A DNA stretch of 64,000 nt, from positions 1,931,701 through 1,995,700 of the forward strand of contig JAEPQD010000001.1 in the NCBI GenBank assembly GCA_017642695.1. Reading direction: 5' to 3'. Of the stretch, positions 18,233-27,112 are shown one piece after another. The DNA comes from Parvibaculum sp. Its GTDB lineage: Bacteria; Pseudomonadota; Alphaproteobacteria; Parvibaculales; Parvibaculaceae. The position numbers and the translations under genes were made by a program. A model generated the notes under the pieces. The model was not told where the DNA came from. It ran no database searches and saw only the letters and a program-made list of their open reading frames with translations. Each line of letters opens with the position of its first letter. Position 1 is the stretch's first letter.

Positions 18233-18913
18233 ATGGACAGCCTGACTTCGATTCTGACGCCCATTCACAAGGAAGGACACCGCTGGGTCATTATCTTCGC
18301 GGCGGTGACCGTGGTGCTTTTCCTGATCTGGAATCCACTGGGGTGGCTCGGCATTATTCTTACCCTCTGGTGCCTCTACTTCTTCCGCGACCCGGATCGG
18401 GTCACGCCTTCGCGTGAGGGTCTCGTGATTGCGCCGGCGGACGGCATCGTGAACATGATCACCGAAGCGTCGCCACCGGAAGAGCTCGGTCTTGGCGACA
18501 TGATGCGCACCCGTGTCAGCATTTTCATGAACGTCTTCAACTGTCATGTGAACCGCGCGCCTGTAGCGGGGACCGTGAAGCGTGTTGCCTATCGCCCCGG
18601 TCTCTTCCTGAACGCCGATCTCGACAAGGCGAGCGACGCCAACGAGCGTAATTCTCTGGTAATCGAGCGTGCCGATGGCGAACAGATCGTGGTCGTCCAG
18701 ATCGCGGGCCTCGTTGCGCGGCGCATCGTGTGCGACGTGACGGAGGGACATGATCTCGCTGCGGGCGAACGTTTCGGCATCATTCGCTTTGGTAGCCGGC
18801 TCGATGTGTATCTGCCGCAGGGTGCGGTGCCGTTGGTCGCGGTCGGGCAAACGGCAATCGGTGGAGAAACGGTGTTGGCAGATGCCGTTCTTGCCGAGCC
18901 GCATCACGTTTAG
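18233..18913 (+). CDS. psd: Phosphatidylserine decarboxylase proenzyme (short form)
   Basis: This membrane enzyme decarboxylates phosphatidylserine to phosphatidylethanolamine. The 226-residue length is that of the short Psd type found in alphaproteobacteria. It has two N-terminal hydrophobic segments, the metal/lipid region [16 protein letters not shown], and the self-cleavage site as FGS (Gly187-Ser188), where Ser188 becomes the pyruvoyl group on the alpha chain. It is followed after 36 bases by pssA, which supplies its substrate; the pair is a normal operon. Confidence 0.94.
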   Translation: MDSLTSILTPIHKEGHRWVIIFAAVTVVLFLIWNPLGWLGIILTLWCLYFFRDPDRVTPSREGLVIAPADGIVNMITEASPPEELGLGDMMRTRVSIFMNVFNCHVNRAPVAGTVKRVAYRPGLFLNADLDKASDANERNSLVIERADGEQIVVVQIAGLVARRIVCDVTEGHDLAAGERFGIIRFGSRLDVYLPQGAVPLVAVGQTAIGGETVLADAVLAEPHHV

Positions 18914-18949
18914 GGGCGTCGGGGCGGCGCATATGAAAGGCTGAGATCG

Positions 18950-19816
18950 ATGGCGGGACCAGTTCCTCCCTTTGAACCGCGCCCCGGGCCCGGCTTCCGT
19001 GCCCGGGACAACGCGCGTGCGCGACGGTCTCGGCATTTCGCGCAGCTTCCTGTCAGGACCATCATCCCCAATTCCCTGACGGTACTCGCTCTCTGCGCAG
19101 GTCTCACCGCCATTCGCTTTGCCATAGAGGCGCGCTACGAGGCTGCCGTAGCCGCGATCATCATTGCCTCGATCTTCGATGCGCTGGATGGACGCATTGC
19201 ACGCATGCTCCAGGGCTCGACGAAATTCGGAGCCGAACTCGACTCGCTGACGGACTTCGTGAATTTCGGGGTCGCTCCCGTCGTCGTCCTCTATCTCTGG
19301 TCGCTTGGTGAAATCGGCGGTATTGGCTGGATAGCGGTGCTTGGTTTTGCGGTCTGTTGCGCGCTTCGCCTCGCCCGCTTCAATGTCGCGCTGGAGGATC
19401 CGGACAAGCCGGTATGGGCCGGAAACTATTTTGTTGGCGTGCCCGCGCCCGCTGCGGCAGGCCTCGTCATGCTGCCGCTCTATCTATCGTTCGTCGGCGT
19501 AGACTGGATCAAGGAGGTGCCGCTTCTGATCGCCCTGCACGCGCTTGCCATCGCCTTCCTGATGGTAAGCCGCATTCCGACCTTCTCCGGCAAGCGCATG
19601 GGAATGCGCATCCGGCGGGACATGGTCCTTCCCATTCTTCTGTTGGTGGGGATGAGTGCGGCGATCATCCTGAGTTATCCGTGGATCGCCTTTACCGGAC
19701 TTTGCGCGATCTATCTCACGTCGATTCCGGTTGCCGTTCTAAGGTACCGACATCACAAGAGGCGCATGGTGGCCAATGAGCCTCAACCTGACGATGACAG
19801 CCTCGAGATCAGATAA
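18950..19816 (+). CDS. pssA: CDP-diacylglycerol-serine O-phosphatidyltransferase
   Basis: This integral membrane enzyme makes phosphatidylserine from CDP-diacylglycerol and serine. The 288-residue protein contains the complete CDP-alcohol phosphotransferase motif: Asp77, Asp80, Gly81, Ala84, Arg85, Gly94, Asp98 and Asp102. Several helices follow. The N-terminal 35 residues are basic and Pro-rich before the first helix. It shares an operon with psd. The 3' end is convergent with a small gene at 19821. Confidence 0.94.
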   Translation: MAGPVPPFEPRPGPGFRARDNARARRSRHFAQLPVRTIIPNSLTVLALCAGLTAIRFAIEARYEAAVAAIIIASIFDALDGRIARMLQGSTKFGAELDSLTDFVNFGVAPVVVLYLWSLGEIGGIGWIAVLGFAVCCALRLARFNVALEDPDKPVWAGNYFVGVPAPAAAGLVMLPLYLSFVGVDWIKEVPLLIALHALAIAFLMVSRIPTFSGKRMGMRIRRDMVLPILLLVGMSAAIILSYPWIAFTGLCAIYLTSIPVAVLRYRHHKRRMVANEPQPDDDSLEIR

Positions 19817-19820
19817 CGTC

Positions 19821-20039
19821 TCAGCGCCTGCCAGTTTCGTCGTCTCGAACGGCGGCTTCCGGTTTTTCCGTCTGTTCCGCTTCGAGCTTGCTGAGGACAT
19901 GCCGCTTCAGCGATCCGGAAGCATCGAAGATCGGCTCCACGTGTCGATGGGTTTCCGGCGATTGTGAAAGAGTATCTGGCATCTGCCACTCCGTGGGCCG
20001 CGTGTCGCCTGCGGCCTTGTACCTGTCGAACTTAGTCAT
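19821..20039 (-). CDS. Small hypothetical protein coupled to the upstream methyltransferase
   Basis: This 72-residue hydrophilic protein (MTKFDRYKAAGDTRPTEWQM at the N-terminus) is not recognised. Its ATG at 20039 overlaps the stop of the methyltransferase gene by eight bases (ATGACTAA), which suggests translational coupling, and it ends four bases from the convergent pssA stop. It has no signal peptide or membrane segment; the C-terminal half is charged (KRHVLSKLEAEQTEKPEAAV). It may be a genuine small gene because it fills the space exactly, but coding evidence is limited to position and overlap. Confidence 0.45.
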   Translation of the reverse strand: MTKFDRYKAAGDTRPTEWQMPDTLSQSPETHRHVEPIFDASGSLKRHVLSKLEAEQTEKPEAAVRDDETGRR

Positions 20040-21342
20040 CGTTCTCTGCCGCATCTTCCGGTGCGGCGTCCGGTTCTTGCAGGTCGTCTTCTCCCGTCAA
20101 AGCGGGAGAAATACGGCGCGCATGAATATGAACGAAGGAAAGCTGTCCTGTTTCCAGGGCCTGGCTGCGCGCGAGCCAGATGTTGCCTTCACGCATCAAG
20201 GTGGTGAGCGTTTCAGGCGGAAATTTGGCGTTTTGCAGGCAATCGTGGAAACGCCGTAGCCCTTCCTTGATGAAGGGCAGATACACAGCAGTCAGGTCGT
20301 CGAACCTTTCCACTTTGTAATCCTGGGCCTCGAGAGCGGCGCGGTATTCCGCTTCCGTCCAGGGGTATGCATTGCTTGCTTCCGCAGAGAGCCAATGCGC
20401 CACACTGTCGGGCAAGGCGTTCTTGTCGCCGGCGTCATCCGCCAGTGCGAAATCAGTCAGGACAAGCGACCCGTCGGCCGATAGCGCCTTGTGCAGGGTT
20501 GAGAGCATCCGTCCGCGTTCCTCGACCGCGAACATCGTCTCGCGCATGAAGATGGCTGCGTGCTCTCCGGCAGGCTCGAAATCTTCCATATCGAGCCCTT
20601 CGGAGCCGGCGGCCCGAATGGGTGCGGTGCCGGACATGCCGACAACGTCGGAGATTGCGCCTGCGGCCGCAGCAAATTCGGCATCGGCTTCAATGCCCGA
20701 TACTGTCACGCCATATGTTTTCGCAATTGCTCTTGTTCCTCCGCCAAGTCCGGGCGCCAGGTCGAGATAGTAGCCGTCCTTCGTGAAGTCGGCGGCGGAG
20801 GCCAGCCGAACCGCGAAATCCTTTCCACCGGGCAGGCTGAACCCCTCACCCCAGAGCATCTGCACGAATTCCACGCGTGTGGGTGGCGCGGGAGGCGGCG
20901 GAGCGGGTGCCGCGGCAGGTTTGGAGACGGGGGCAGAGGCGGTTGGCGGAGTTGAAGCTTTCTTCTTTTTTTGACGACGTTTGATGCCTTTTGCTCTGGC
21001 AACATCGTCCGTGTCCATGCCCTCCCACCAGGCAATTACACGGAGCAGCATTTCCATCCAGAGGGTTGCTTCGGAGGATTTCTTCCTGGATTGATCCCCA
21101 GTCTTGTCGGATGACTGTGCGGTGGAAGACGGGCTCTCCTGCTGGGGGCGCTTCTCGGGGTGATCTTTCAGAAAGCGTTCCAGAGCGACCTTGTGCGTGT
21201 CGCTCAGTTTCCGCATCCGGCGGAATCTCACGATCGCATCCGCCGACATCTGTTCCAGTCCCGCCGTGAATACGGCGACCGGCATCGTCTGCAGTTCATC
21301 GCTGCCGACTGTGGCCAGGTTGACGAGCGTCGTATTGCTCAT
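20032..21342 (-). CDS. SAM-dependent methyltransferase with N-terminal extension
   Basis: This protein of about 436 residues has a class I methyltransferase core in its C-terminal half. Motif I is YYLDLAPGLGGGTRAIA, followed by SGIEAD and later LSADGSLVLTDFALAD. The N-terminal half is helical (MPVAVFTAGLEQMSADAIVRFRR), then a basic patch RRQKKKK and an Ala/Pro-rich linker. The substrate is unknown; no RNA- or lipid-specific domain is recognised. I prefer the ATG at 21342 (MSNTTLVNL) over an upstream in-frame start at 21420, since the intervening stretch looks non-coding. It is divergent from the MMPL gene. Confidence 0.8.
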   Translation of the reverse strand: MSNTTLVNLATVGSDELQTMPVAVFTAGLEQMSADAIVRFRRMRKLSDTHKVALERFLKDHPEKRPQQESPSSTAQSSDKTGDQSRKKSSEATLWMEMLLRVIAWWEGMDTDDVARAKGIKRRQKKKKASTPPTASAPVSKPAAAPAPPPPAPPTRVEFVQMLWGEGFSLPGGKDFAVRLASAADFTKDGYYLDLAPGLGGGTRAIAKTYGVTVSGIEADAEFAAAAGAISDVVGMSGTAPIRAAGSEGLDMEDFEPAGEHAAIFMRETMFAVEERGRMLSTLHKALSADGSLVLTDFALADDAGDKNALPDSVAHWLSAEASNAYPWTEAEYRAALEAQDYKVERFDDLTAVYLPFIKEGLRRFHDCLQNAKFPPETLTTLMREGNIWLARSQALETGQLSFVHIHARRISPALTGEDDLQEPDAAPEDAAENDD

Positions 21343-21488
21343 ATTCGGGTCCGGAATCCGGTGGCGCCCCGGGCTCAAGCCCGCTGCGCCTTTTGTTTGA
21401 ATCACGGCCGCACCCCGCATGGACGTCGGCCATCTTCCTTAATGGCATAGGCAGCGTTAAATCATGGTTTCCGGCCCGGCGCGCTTTG

Positions 21489-21503
21489 TTAACTTTGGGT
21501 AAA
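21489..21503. promoter_or_regulatory. Near-match to a CtrA box upstream of the MMPL gene
   Basis: TTAA (21489-21492), seven bases, then TAAA (21500-21503): seven of eight positions of the TTAA-N7-TTAA CtrA pattern, 26 bases before the MMPL start. A GANTC site (GAATC) lies at 21399-21403. Weaker than the two perfect sites at 23917 and 27080. Confidence 0.3.
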
Positions 21504-21528
21504 CTCGTCGCTTTTCTTTCGCTCTGGA

Positions 21529-23883
21529 ATGCCCCAAGTTACCGCCGCGCTGGAAGAGCTAAAGAGGGGTGGGGCGGCGCGGCTTATGCAGAAATTGAAC
21601 AATCCGGCTTTGCGCTTCCCGCGCGCGACGATACTGCTGTGTCTGGCGGTTTTCTGCGCGGCAGCTCTCGGCATATTCCAGTTTCGTCTCTCCTACGACA
21701 CACGCGTCTTCTTCAATCCGGAAGGCAGCGATCTTTCGACGCTGCGCGATTTCGAGTCGAAGTACGGGCAGAACAACGACTTGCTGATGGTCGTCTGGGC
21801 GGGCGGTCGAAAGGTTACCGAACCGGATGTGCTGGCAGCGCTTGGCGATCTGGTGGAACGCGCTTGGACGCTCCCTCATTCGACGCGTGTGGATTCACTG
21901 ACGAATTTTCCTCATGTGATCGCAGACCAGGACGCCTTCTCGGTCGCTGACCTTGTGCCCGAGCCCGCCGATACCACCGAAACCGAGGCTCGCGAAATCG
22001 AACGCCTCGCGCTTGATGATCCGCTGATCCTGAACCGTCTTCTCGCGAGCGACGCCAGAGCCACAGGTGTCGTCGTTAACTTCAACCTCCCGCCGGAAGC
22101 CTCTGCCGAGGTGCGCGAAATTGTGAGCGCGGCCCGTACTCTTGTCACGGAGTTCGAGAAGGAGAACCCCGGGCTCGAGGTGAAGTTGACCGGCAACGTC
22201 ATCCTCATGGCGACTTTCTCCGAAGCAGCCATGAGCGATGTGACCTACCTGATCCCGATCAGTCTCGTTGTCACCGCGATCGTCATGTTTGTCTTTGTTC
22301 GCGCGGTTCTGCCGAGCCTCGCCATTCTTTCCCTCCTGGGTCTGTCGAGCGCGGCGGCGATGGGGGTCGCGGGGTGGTACGGTTACGAGATCAATACCGC
22401 GACAGTTGCATGCCCCATCATCATCATGACCGTCAACATGGCGGCAGCCGTCCGTATCGTTACAACGGCGCTTGGCGCCCTCGGTCGCGGTCTTTCACGG
22501 CAGGCAGCAATTGGCGAAGCGGTGTCGATGAACCTGTGGCCGGTGACATTGACCAACGCCACCACGATCGTCGGTTTTCTGGCGATGAACCTTGCCGATG
22601 CGCCGCCGCTGCGCCAGCAAGGCAACATCGTCGTATTGGGCATCTGCATCGCCTATGTGTTCACTTTCACGTGGCTACCCGCCGTTCTCTCGCTGATGCC
22701 TCTGCGTCCCGCCGTGCAGCGTTCCGAGCGGTTCATGGTGCTACTGGGCCGTTTCGTTAACCGCTACTACAAGCAGCTCTTCTTTCTCTGCAGCGTCGTG
22801 GTGGTTTCCTGCGCCATCTGGCTCGGCAACATCCGTCTCGATGACGACTTCGCACGCTACTTCGATCAGCGCTTCGAATATCGTCAGGACTCCGACTTCA
22901 CGGAAGAGCGGTTGACCGGACTCAACATCGTCGAGTTCGATATCGAGTCCGGCGAAAGCGGCGGCGTCTTCGAACCGGCTTATCAGAGGCGGCTCGCCGA
23001 GTTCGAGACCTGGCTGCGCGGTCAGCCAGGCGTCGTCAGCGTTGCGGCCGTATCGGACATCACGCGCCGGGTACACGACGCCATGAATGCCGGGCGCGAT
23101 ACTGACGGAAGTTTGCCGGACAGTCGCGAAACCATCGCTCAGTACTTCCTGCTCTACGAATTGTCCTTGCCGTTCGGCGCTTCTCTCAACGATCAGATTG
23201 ACGTGAGTCGGTCCTCGAGCCGGGTGACGGTCATTCTCCGTCATATGTCCTCATCGGAAATTCGTGGCTTCAATGCTCGCGCTGCCGCTTGGCTCTCTGA
23301 AAATGTACCGCCGGAAATGAGAACGCAGGGGACCGGGCTCAACGTCCTCTTCGCAAATCTCTCGGGCATAAATGTCCGCTCGATGATGCTGGCGACGTTG
23401 ATCTCGATCCTCGTAATCGCAGTTGTCGTCGGGATCGCGCTCCGGAGCGCAGTTTTCGGCGCCCTCAGCATCCTCCTCAACATGCTGCCATCTCTGGTGG
23501 GGTTCGGGCTCTGGGGCCTTCTCTATCAGGACATCGGGCTTGCCGCGTCCGTGGTGACGGCCATGACGATCGGACTCGTGGTGGACGACACGATCTACTT
23601 TCTCCTGATGTATCAGCAGGCGCGCGAGCGTGGTTTGAATCCGGAAGGGGCGATCAACCATGTCTTCGCAACCGTCGGCGTCGCCATGCTCGTGATAACG
23701 GTGTCGCTGACCATCGGCTTTGGAACGCTAGCCTTCTCGGGCTTTGAGGTTAACCGTTCACTGGGTGCGATGACGGCTCTGGTCATTCTGTCCAATCTCT
23801 TCATCGACTGGCTGATGCTGCCGCCCGTTATGCGCATTCTGGAGAACAGCAGGGCTCGGGCCAAACGGTCCGGCCCATCGTAG
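21529..23883 (+). CDS. MMPL/RND-superfamily exporter
   Basis: This 784-residue inner membrane protein has the two-halved RND layout. Each half has one helix, a large periplasmic loop and five more helices; examples are LIPISLVVTAIVMFVFVRAV in the first half and LISILVIAVVVGIALRSAVF in the second. The segment TAMTIGLVVDDTIYFLLMY in the second half is the conserved proton-relay helix with paired Asp residues. Proteins of this group (MMPL, HpnN-like) move lipids or hydrophobic molecules. There is no adjacent membrane fusion protein or channel. It is directly upstream of the PilZ-methyltransferase gene on the same strand. The start is uncertain: an ATG at 21586 is also possible. Confidence 0.87.
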   Translation: MPQVTAALEELKRGGAARLMQKLNNPALRFPRATILLCLAVFCAAALGIFQFRLSYDTRVFFNPEGSDLSTLRDFESKYGQNNDLLMVVWAGGRKVTEPDVLAALGDLVERAWTLPHSTRVDSLTNFPHVIADQDAFSVADLVPEPADTTETEAREIERLALDDPLILNRLLASDARATGVVVNFNLPPEASAEVREIVSAARTLVTEFEKENPGLEVKLTGNVILMATFSEAAMSDVTYLIPISLVVTAIVMFVFVRAVLPSLAILSLLGLSSAAAMGVAGWYGYEINTATVACPIIIMTVNMAAAVRIVTTALGALGRGLSRQAAIGEAVSMNLWPVTLTNATTIVGFLAMNLADAPPLRQQGNIVVLGICIAYVFTFTWLPAVLSLMPLRPAVQRSERFMVLLGRFVNRYYKQLFFLCSVVVVSCAIWLGNIRLDDDFARYFDQRFEYRQDSDFTEERLTGLNIVEFDIESGESGGVFEPAYQRRLAEFETWLRGQPGVVSVAAVSDITRRVHDAMNAGRDTDGSLPDSRETIAQYFLLYELSLPFGASLNDQIDVSRSSSRVTVILRHMSSSEIRGFNARAAAWLSENVPPEMRTQGTGLNVLFANLSGINVRSMMLATLISILVIAVVVGIALRSAVFGALSILLNMLPSLVGFGLWGLLYQDIGLAASVVTAMTIGLVVDDTIYFLLMYQQARERGLNPEGAINHVFATVGVAMLVITVSLTIGFGTLAFSGFEVNRSLGAMTALVILSNLFIDWLMLPPVMRILENSRARAKRSGPS

Positions 23884-23916
23884 AGTCACGGTTGTGGAAC
23901 GCTTAAAAAAGCGGCG

Positions 23917-23931
23917 TTAATCAATTGTTAA
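23917..23931. promoter_or_regulatory. CtrA box upstream of the PilZ-methyltransferase
   Basis: TTAA TCAATTG TTAA is a perfect TTAA-N7-TTAA site, about 80 bases before the gene start at 24013. A GANTC site (GATTC, 23956-23960) lies between the box and the gene. In alphaproteobacteria these mark promoters read by the cell-cycle regulator CtrA and the methyltransferase CcrM. The sequence match is seen; the control is inferred. Confidence 0.55.
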
Positions 23932-24012
23932 AGTTTGTAATGCGCGAAGTCCTGTGATTCCATATTGTGCGCTGCGGGTGAGTTTGTTTGAGTAAATTAG
24001 GTGGGGCCAGTG

Positions 24013-25464
24013 GTGAGAACTTATGAGCAACTGACCGGTGCGGAAGGCCGACGGATGTTCTACCGGGCGGAGAGATTCCGGCCCGAACAACTGTTCAGCG
24101 ATACAATTCCTGCGGTGTTCATCGACAATGAGCGCGCTTCGCTGAAGAACCTGAGCATGACCGGCATTGCCATTCAAAGTTCCCATGCGGATGGCTGGGA
24201 CGACCGCATCGGCGCCGAAATGCCGTTCGAATTTCGTGTCGGGGACGCGCGGCTGTTTGGCGGTGCAGGCCGAGTGCGCCGTATAGAGCCTCAGGGGCTC
24301 AAGACGGTTGTTGGGCTGGAATTCACTTCCGGCTATCTCGATATTCCGAACATCGTCAGCGAGCACGACAATCTTGTTCTGAGTCAGGCGCTTGCGGACC
24401 CGCTCTTTGCCTCGTCCGAAGGGATTTTTCCGGAATTCCTCCAGCTCTGCACCGAGATCGTGAATTTGTTCCGGTCCTACAAGGATCTTCTCGAATCCTA
24501 CGAGAAGCGCCTGAAGGCCACGGGTCCGGAGCGCGAACAACTACTGCTTGAAGCGCTGATCGCCTGCGAGGATCGCATGGTCCCTCAGTGGAAGGAACTC
24601 TGGTACCGGGGCAATGATGTATTGGAGTCCGTTTGGGAAGAACCGGCCGTCCTCGCGCGTCACAAACGCTATGCGGAAAGGGTTCTGACACCGGACTTCA
24701 TGCCCGGTGCGGTCATGAAGCGCTGCTATGAAAAGCCACTCGGCTATCCGGGTGACTACCAGATCATGAACTATGTTTATGAGTGGCAGCGGGTCGGCGA
24801 CACGCCCTATGAGAAGCTACTGCATCGCATTGGCATCGAGACCGGCGCCTGTGTCGGGACCCGGCTTCGTATGACGCAGAAGATCATTGCCGAACGTGTG
24901 GCGGAAGAGCCGGGCGACACGCCACTCAACATTGCCAATCTTGGTTGCGGCTCGGCCTATGAGGTCTACGATTATCTGAAGATCGGGAAATTGCCGCGTC
25001 CGGTGAATTTTACGCTGATCGACCAGGACGACCGTGCGTTGACACACGCCTACGAGCATGCCTATCCGGAGGTCGTTCGCCACAGTGGCCGTGCCAAGGT
25101 TCAGTGCCTGCAGGCCTCTTTCGCACAACTTCTGAAAGCAGGCGCTCTCTTCCGCGCGCTGCCGCCGCAGGACGTTATCTACAGTCTCGGCCTCTACGAT
25201 TATCTGTCCGCGCGTCGCGCGCGGGCCCTGACACGGGATCTGTACGAGCAGGTTAAGCCGGGCGGCAAACTCATACTGGCCAATGTGAAGAAAGGCCGTG
25301 AAAGCTGCGAATGGCCCCTCGAATTCGTTACCGACTGGAGCCTGATCTACCGGACGGAAGAGGATATGCGCGCGCTGATCGAGGGGCTCGATGTGGCGAA
25401 CGTCACCATCGAAGTCGATTCGACGAAGTGCATTTATCTAATGGTCGTAGACAAGCCGGCGTGA
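24013..25464 (+). CDS. PilZ-like domain fused to a PhcB-like SAM methyltransferase
   Basis: This protein of about 483 residues joins an N-terminal PilZ-like beta domain (about residues 15-110; RAERFRPEQL, LKNLSMTGIAIQS, GLEFTS) to a C-terminal methyltransferase (NIANLGCGSAYEVYDYL as motif I, VKPGGKLILANVKKGRE). The middle segment CYEKPLGYPGDYQIMNYVY resembles the KPLGYAGDYEMVN signature I associate with PhcB, the Ralstonia enzyme that makes 3-hydroxy fatty acid methyl esters. RxxxR and DxSxxG of classic c-di-GMP-binding PilZ are only partly present (LKNLSMTGIA lacks the Asp), so nucleotide binding is doubtful. In-frame GTG starts exist at 24001, 24010 and 24013; 24013 best fits AGGTGGGG. Confidence 0.78.
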   Translation: MRTYEQLTGAEGRRMFYRAERFRPEQLFSDTIPAVFIDNERASLKNLSMTGIAIQSSHADGWDDRIGAEMPFEFRVGDARLFGGAGRVRRIEPQGLKTVVGLEFTSGYLDIPNIVSEHDNLVLSQALADPLFASSEGIFPEFLQLCTEIVNLFRSYKDLLESYEKRLKATGPEREQLLLEALIACEDRMVPQWKELWYRGNDVLESVWEEPAVLARHKRYAERVLTPDFMPGAVMKRCYEKPLGYPGDYQIMNYVYEWQRVGDTPYEKLLHRIGIETGACVGTRLRMTQKIIAERVAEEPGDTPLNIANLGCGSAYEVYDYLKIGKLPRPVNFTLIDQDDRALTHAYEHAYPEVVRHSGRAKVQCLQASFAQLLKAGALFRALPPQDVIYSLGLYDYLSARRARALTRDLYEQVKPGGKLILANVKKGRESCEWPLEFVTDWSLIYRTEEDMRALIEGLDVANVTIEVDSTKCIYLMVVDKPA

Positions 25465-25471
25465 GACACGC

Positions 25472-26857
25472 TTAGCTCGCTTTCCAGCTGAGTTCGCTCG
25501 CCTCTGGCGCTACGAAGCGGCTTTTCGGGAACGTGGCGTAGGCGGTCGTGCCTTCGCCCACTATGCTCTCGATCTCTATTCGCCCACCGTGAAGGCTCAT
25601 GATCTTGCGCACCAGCGGTAGGCCGAGGCCGGTGCCTTGCTGGGTACGTGACATTGCGTCTTCGACCTGCACGAAGGGTTCGAAGATACGTTCCTTGTCG
25701 GACGCCTTTATGCCAATGCCCGTATCCTTGACGCTGAGCACCATGTCGCCGGCGGCGTCGAAACTCAGTTCTACCCAGACATTGCCGTCTTCCGGCGTGA
25801 ACTTCAGTGCGTTCGACGTCAGGTTGATCGCCACCTGGTTGAAGAGGCGTGGATCGGCGATAAGCCACGGAATATCGTCGCGCACCCGGAACGTGAGGTC
25901 GACGCCGAGTTCCGAAGCGCGCTGACGGAACATGCGCATCGTCCGGTTTAGTGCCTCGACCGGGTCAATGGGTTCCTCTTCCAGCTGAAGCTTGCCGGCT
26001 TCGGCTTTCGATATGTCGAGAATGTCGTTGATGATGCTCAGAAGATGCGCGCCGCTCGAGCGGATGTCCGTTGCATAATCCACATACTTCGTTTGACCGA
26101 CGGGACCGAACATCTGGTTCGAAATGATCTCGGAAAATCCGATGATCGCATTGAGCGGCGTGCGCAGCTCGTGGCTCATGATTGCCAGAAAATCGTTCTT
26201 TGCCCTGTTGGCGGCTTCAGACCGGCTGAGCAGGCGCTCCGAGCGCCTTTGTTCCGTGCGCAGCTTCTCGTTGTCCACAAAATTGGCGCGGAACTGGCTT
26301 TCCTGGACATAATTCAGAAATACGCTGATGCCGATCGTCGACGCGAGAAAGGTCAGGTTGCTCGCGAGAATATCCGGGGGCATCGGGTTGACGAACGCAA
26401 CCACCCACGCATAGGCGATAACCACAAGTACCGAGACAATCGAGGAATAGACATAGCTCAGGCGCCAAAGGCAGTTGCTGTAGCCGACGGCGACGATAAT
26501 CCCGGCGTAGTAGAGATAAGCGCCGGGCGCATCTGCGATTGCCGTCATCGTGACGACCGCGAAACCCGGGATCAGCATCACAAAGGACAGCAAGCCGCTG
26601 TTCCTGTGATTCACAAAGCGCGTGTATGAGAAGGCGACAAGCCCGAACAGGACCGGGCAAACAAGGCCGAAGCGTAGGGCCCACGCCTCGTGCAGCACTT
26701 CCGGGATGACGTAAAGGTCGAGGATTCCGAAAAGAGCGAAGACAAGGGCGCCGCCGGCAACCGACAGGCGCGTAATGCCAATCTGGCGCTCGTAGTTTTT
26801 CGCGCCGAAACGGTCCTCGACCTCCGGGTCGCGGAACCGCATCGTGAACCGGTGCAT
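25472..26857 (-). CDS. Six-helix membrane sensor histidine kinase
   Basis: This kinase of about 461 residues has six predicted N-terminal helices with very short loops (from ITRLSVAGGALVFALFGILD to FLASTIGISVFLNYV), a coiled linker, a HisKA domain with phospho-acceptor NDFLAIMSHELRTPLNAIIG and a HATPase with NQVAINLTSNALKFTPE, DTGIGI and GTGLGLPLVRKIM. A compact six-helix input domain suggests a hydrophobic or membrane-soluble ligand. No response regulator is adjacent, so it is an orphan kinase. It is convergent with the PilZ-methyltransferase gene (seven bases between stops) and divergent from the desaturase. A TTG start at 26908 would add 17 residues. Confidence 0.9.
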   Translation of the reverse strand: MHRFTMRFRDPEVEDRFGAKNYERQIGITRLSVAGGALVFALFGILDLYVIPEVLHEAWALRFGLVCPVLFGLVAFSYTRFVNHRNSGLLSFVMLIPGFAVVTMTAIADAPGAYLYYAGIIVAVGYSNCLWRLSYVYSSIVSVLVVIAYAWVVAFVNPMPPDILASNLTFLASTIGISVFLNYVQESQFRANFVDNEKLRTEQRRSERLLSRSEAANRAKNDFLAIMSHELRTPLNAIIGFSEIISNQMFGPVGQTKYVDYATDIRSSGAHLLSIINDILDISKAEAGKLQLEEEPIDPVEALNRTMRMFRQRASELGVDLTFRVRDDIPWLIADPRLFNQVAINLTSNALKFTPEDGNVWVELSFDAAGDMVLSVKDTGIGIKASDKERIFEPFVQVEDAMSRTQQGTGLGLPLVRKIMSLHGGRIEIESIVGEGTTAYATFPKSRFVAPEASELSWKAS

Positions 26858-27079
26858 CGAATAGTCGGTACGATCTACCGGGGATGGTGCGCCGTCGTCA
26901 GGGGTCAATATCCAGTTCCCGCGCCTGCATTGCCAAAATTTGCCTTGCCTGCCGCAATATGTCGCGGCCCTGGCGCGGCTCGGAAGACACGCTCTTTGGC
27001 CAGTTTTTGCACACCGATCCCTAAGATCGCCTTAAACCTCTGGACTAGGTGTCCGTTAAGCAAAACTTGCGCTTCACAA

Positions 27080-27094
27080 TTAAGGATCACTTAA
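27080..27094. promoter_or_regulatory. CtrA box upstream of the fatty acid desaturase
   Basis: TTAA GGATCAC TTAA is a perfect TTAA-N7-TTAA site. A GANTC site (GAATC) follows at 27099-27103. The box lies 18 bases before the ATG at 27113, which is close for a promoter element; it would fit better if translation begins at a downstream GTG (27128 or 27191). It could also act on the divergent kinase gene. Confidence 0.5.
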
Positions 27095-27112
27095 CCTAGA
27101 ATCTTTCTTGAA

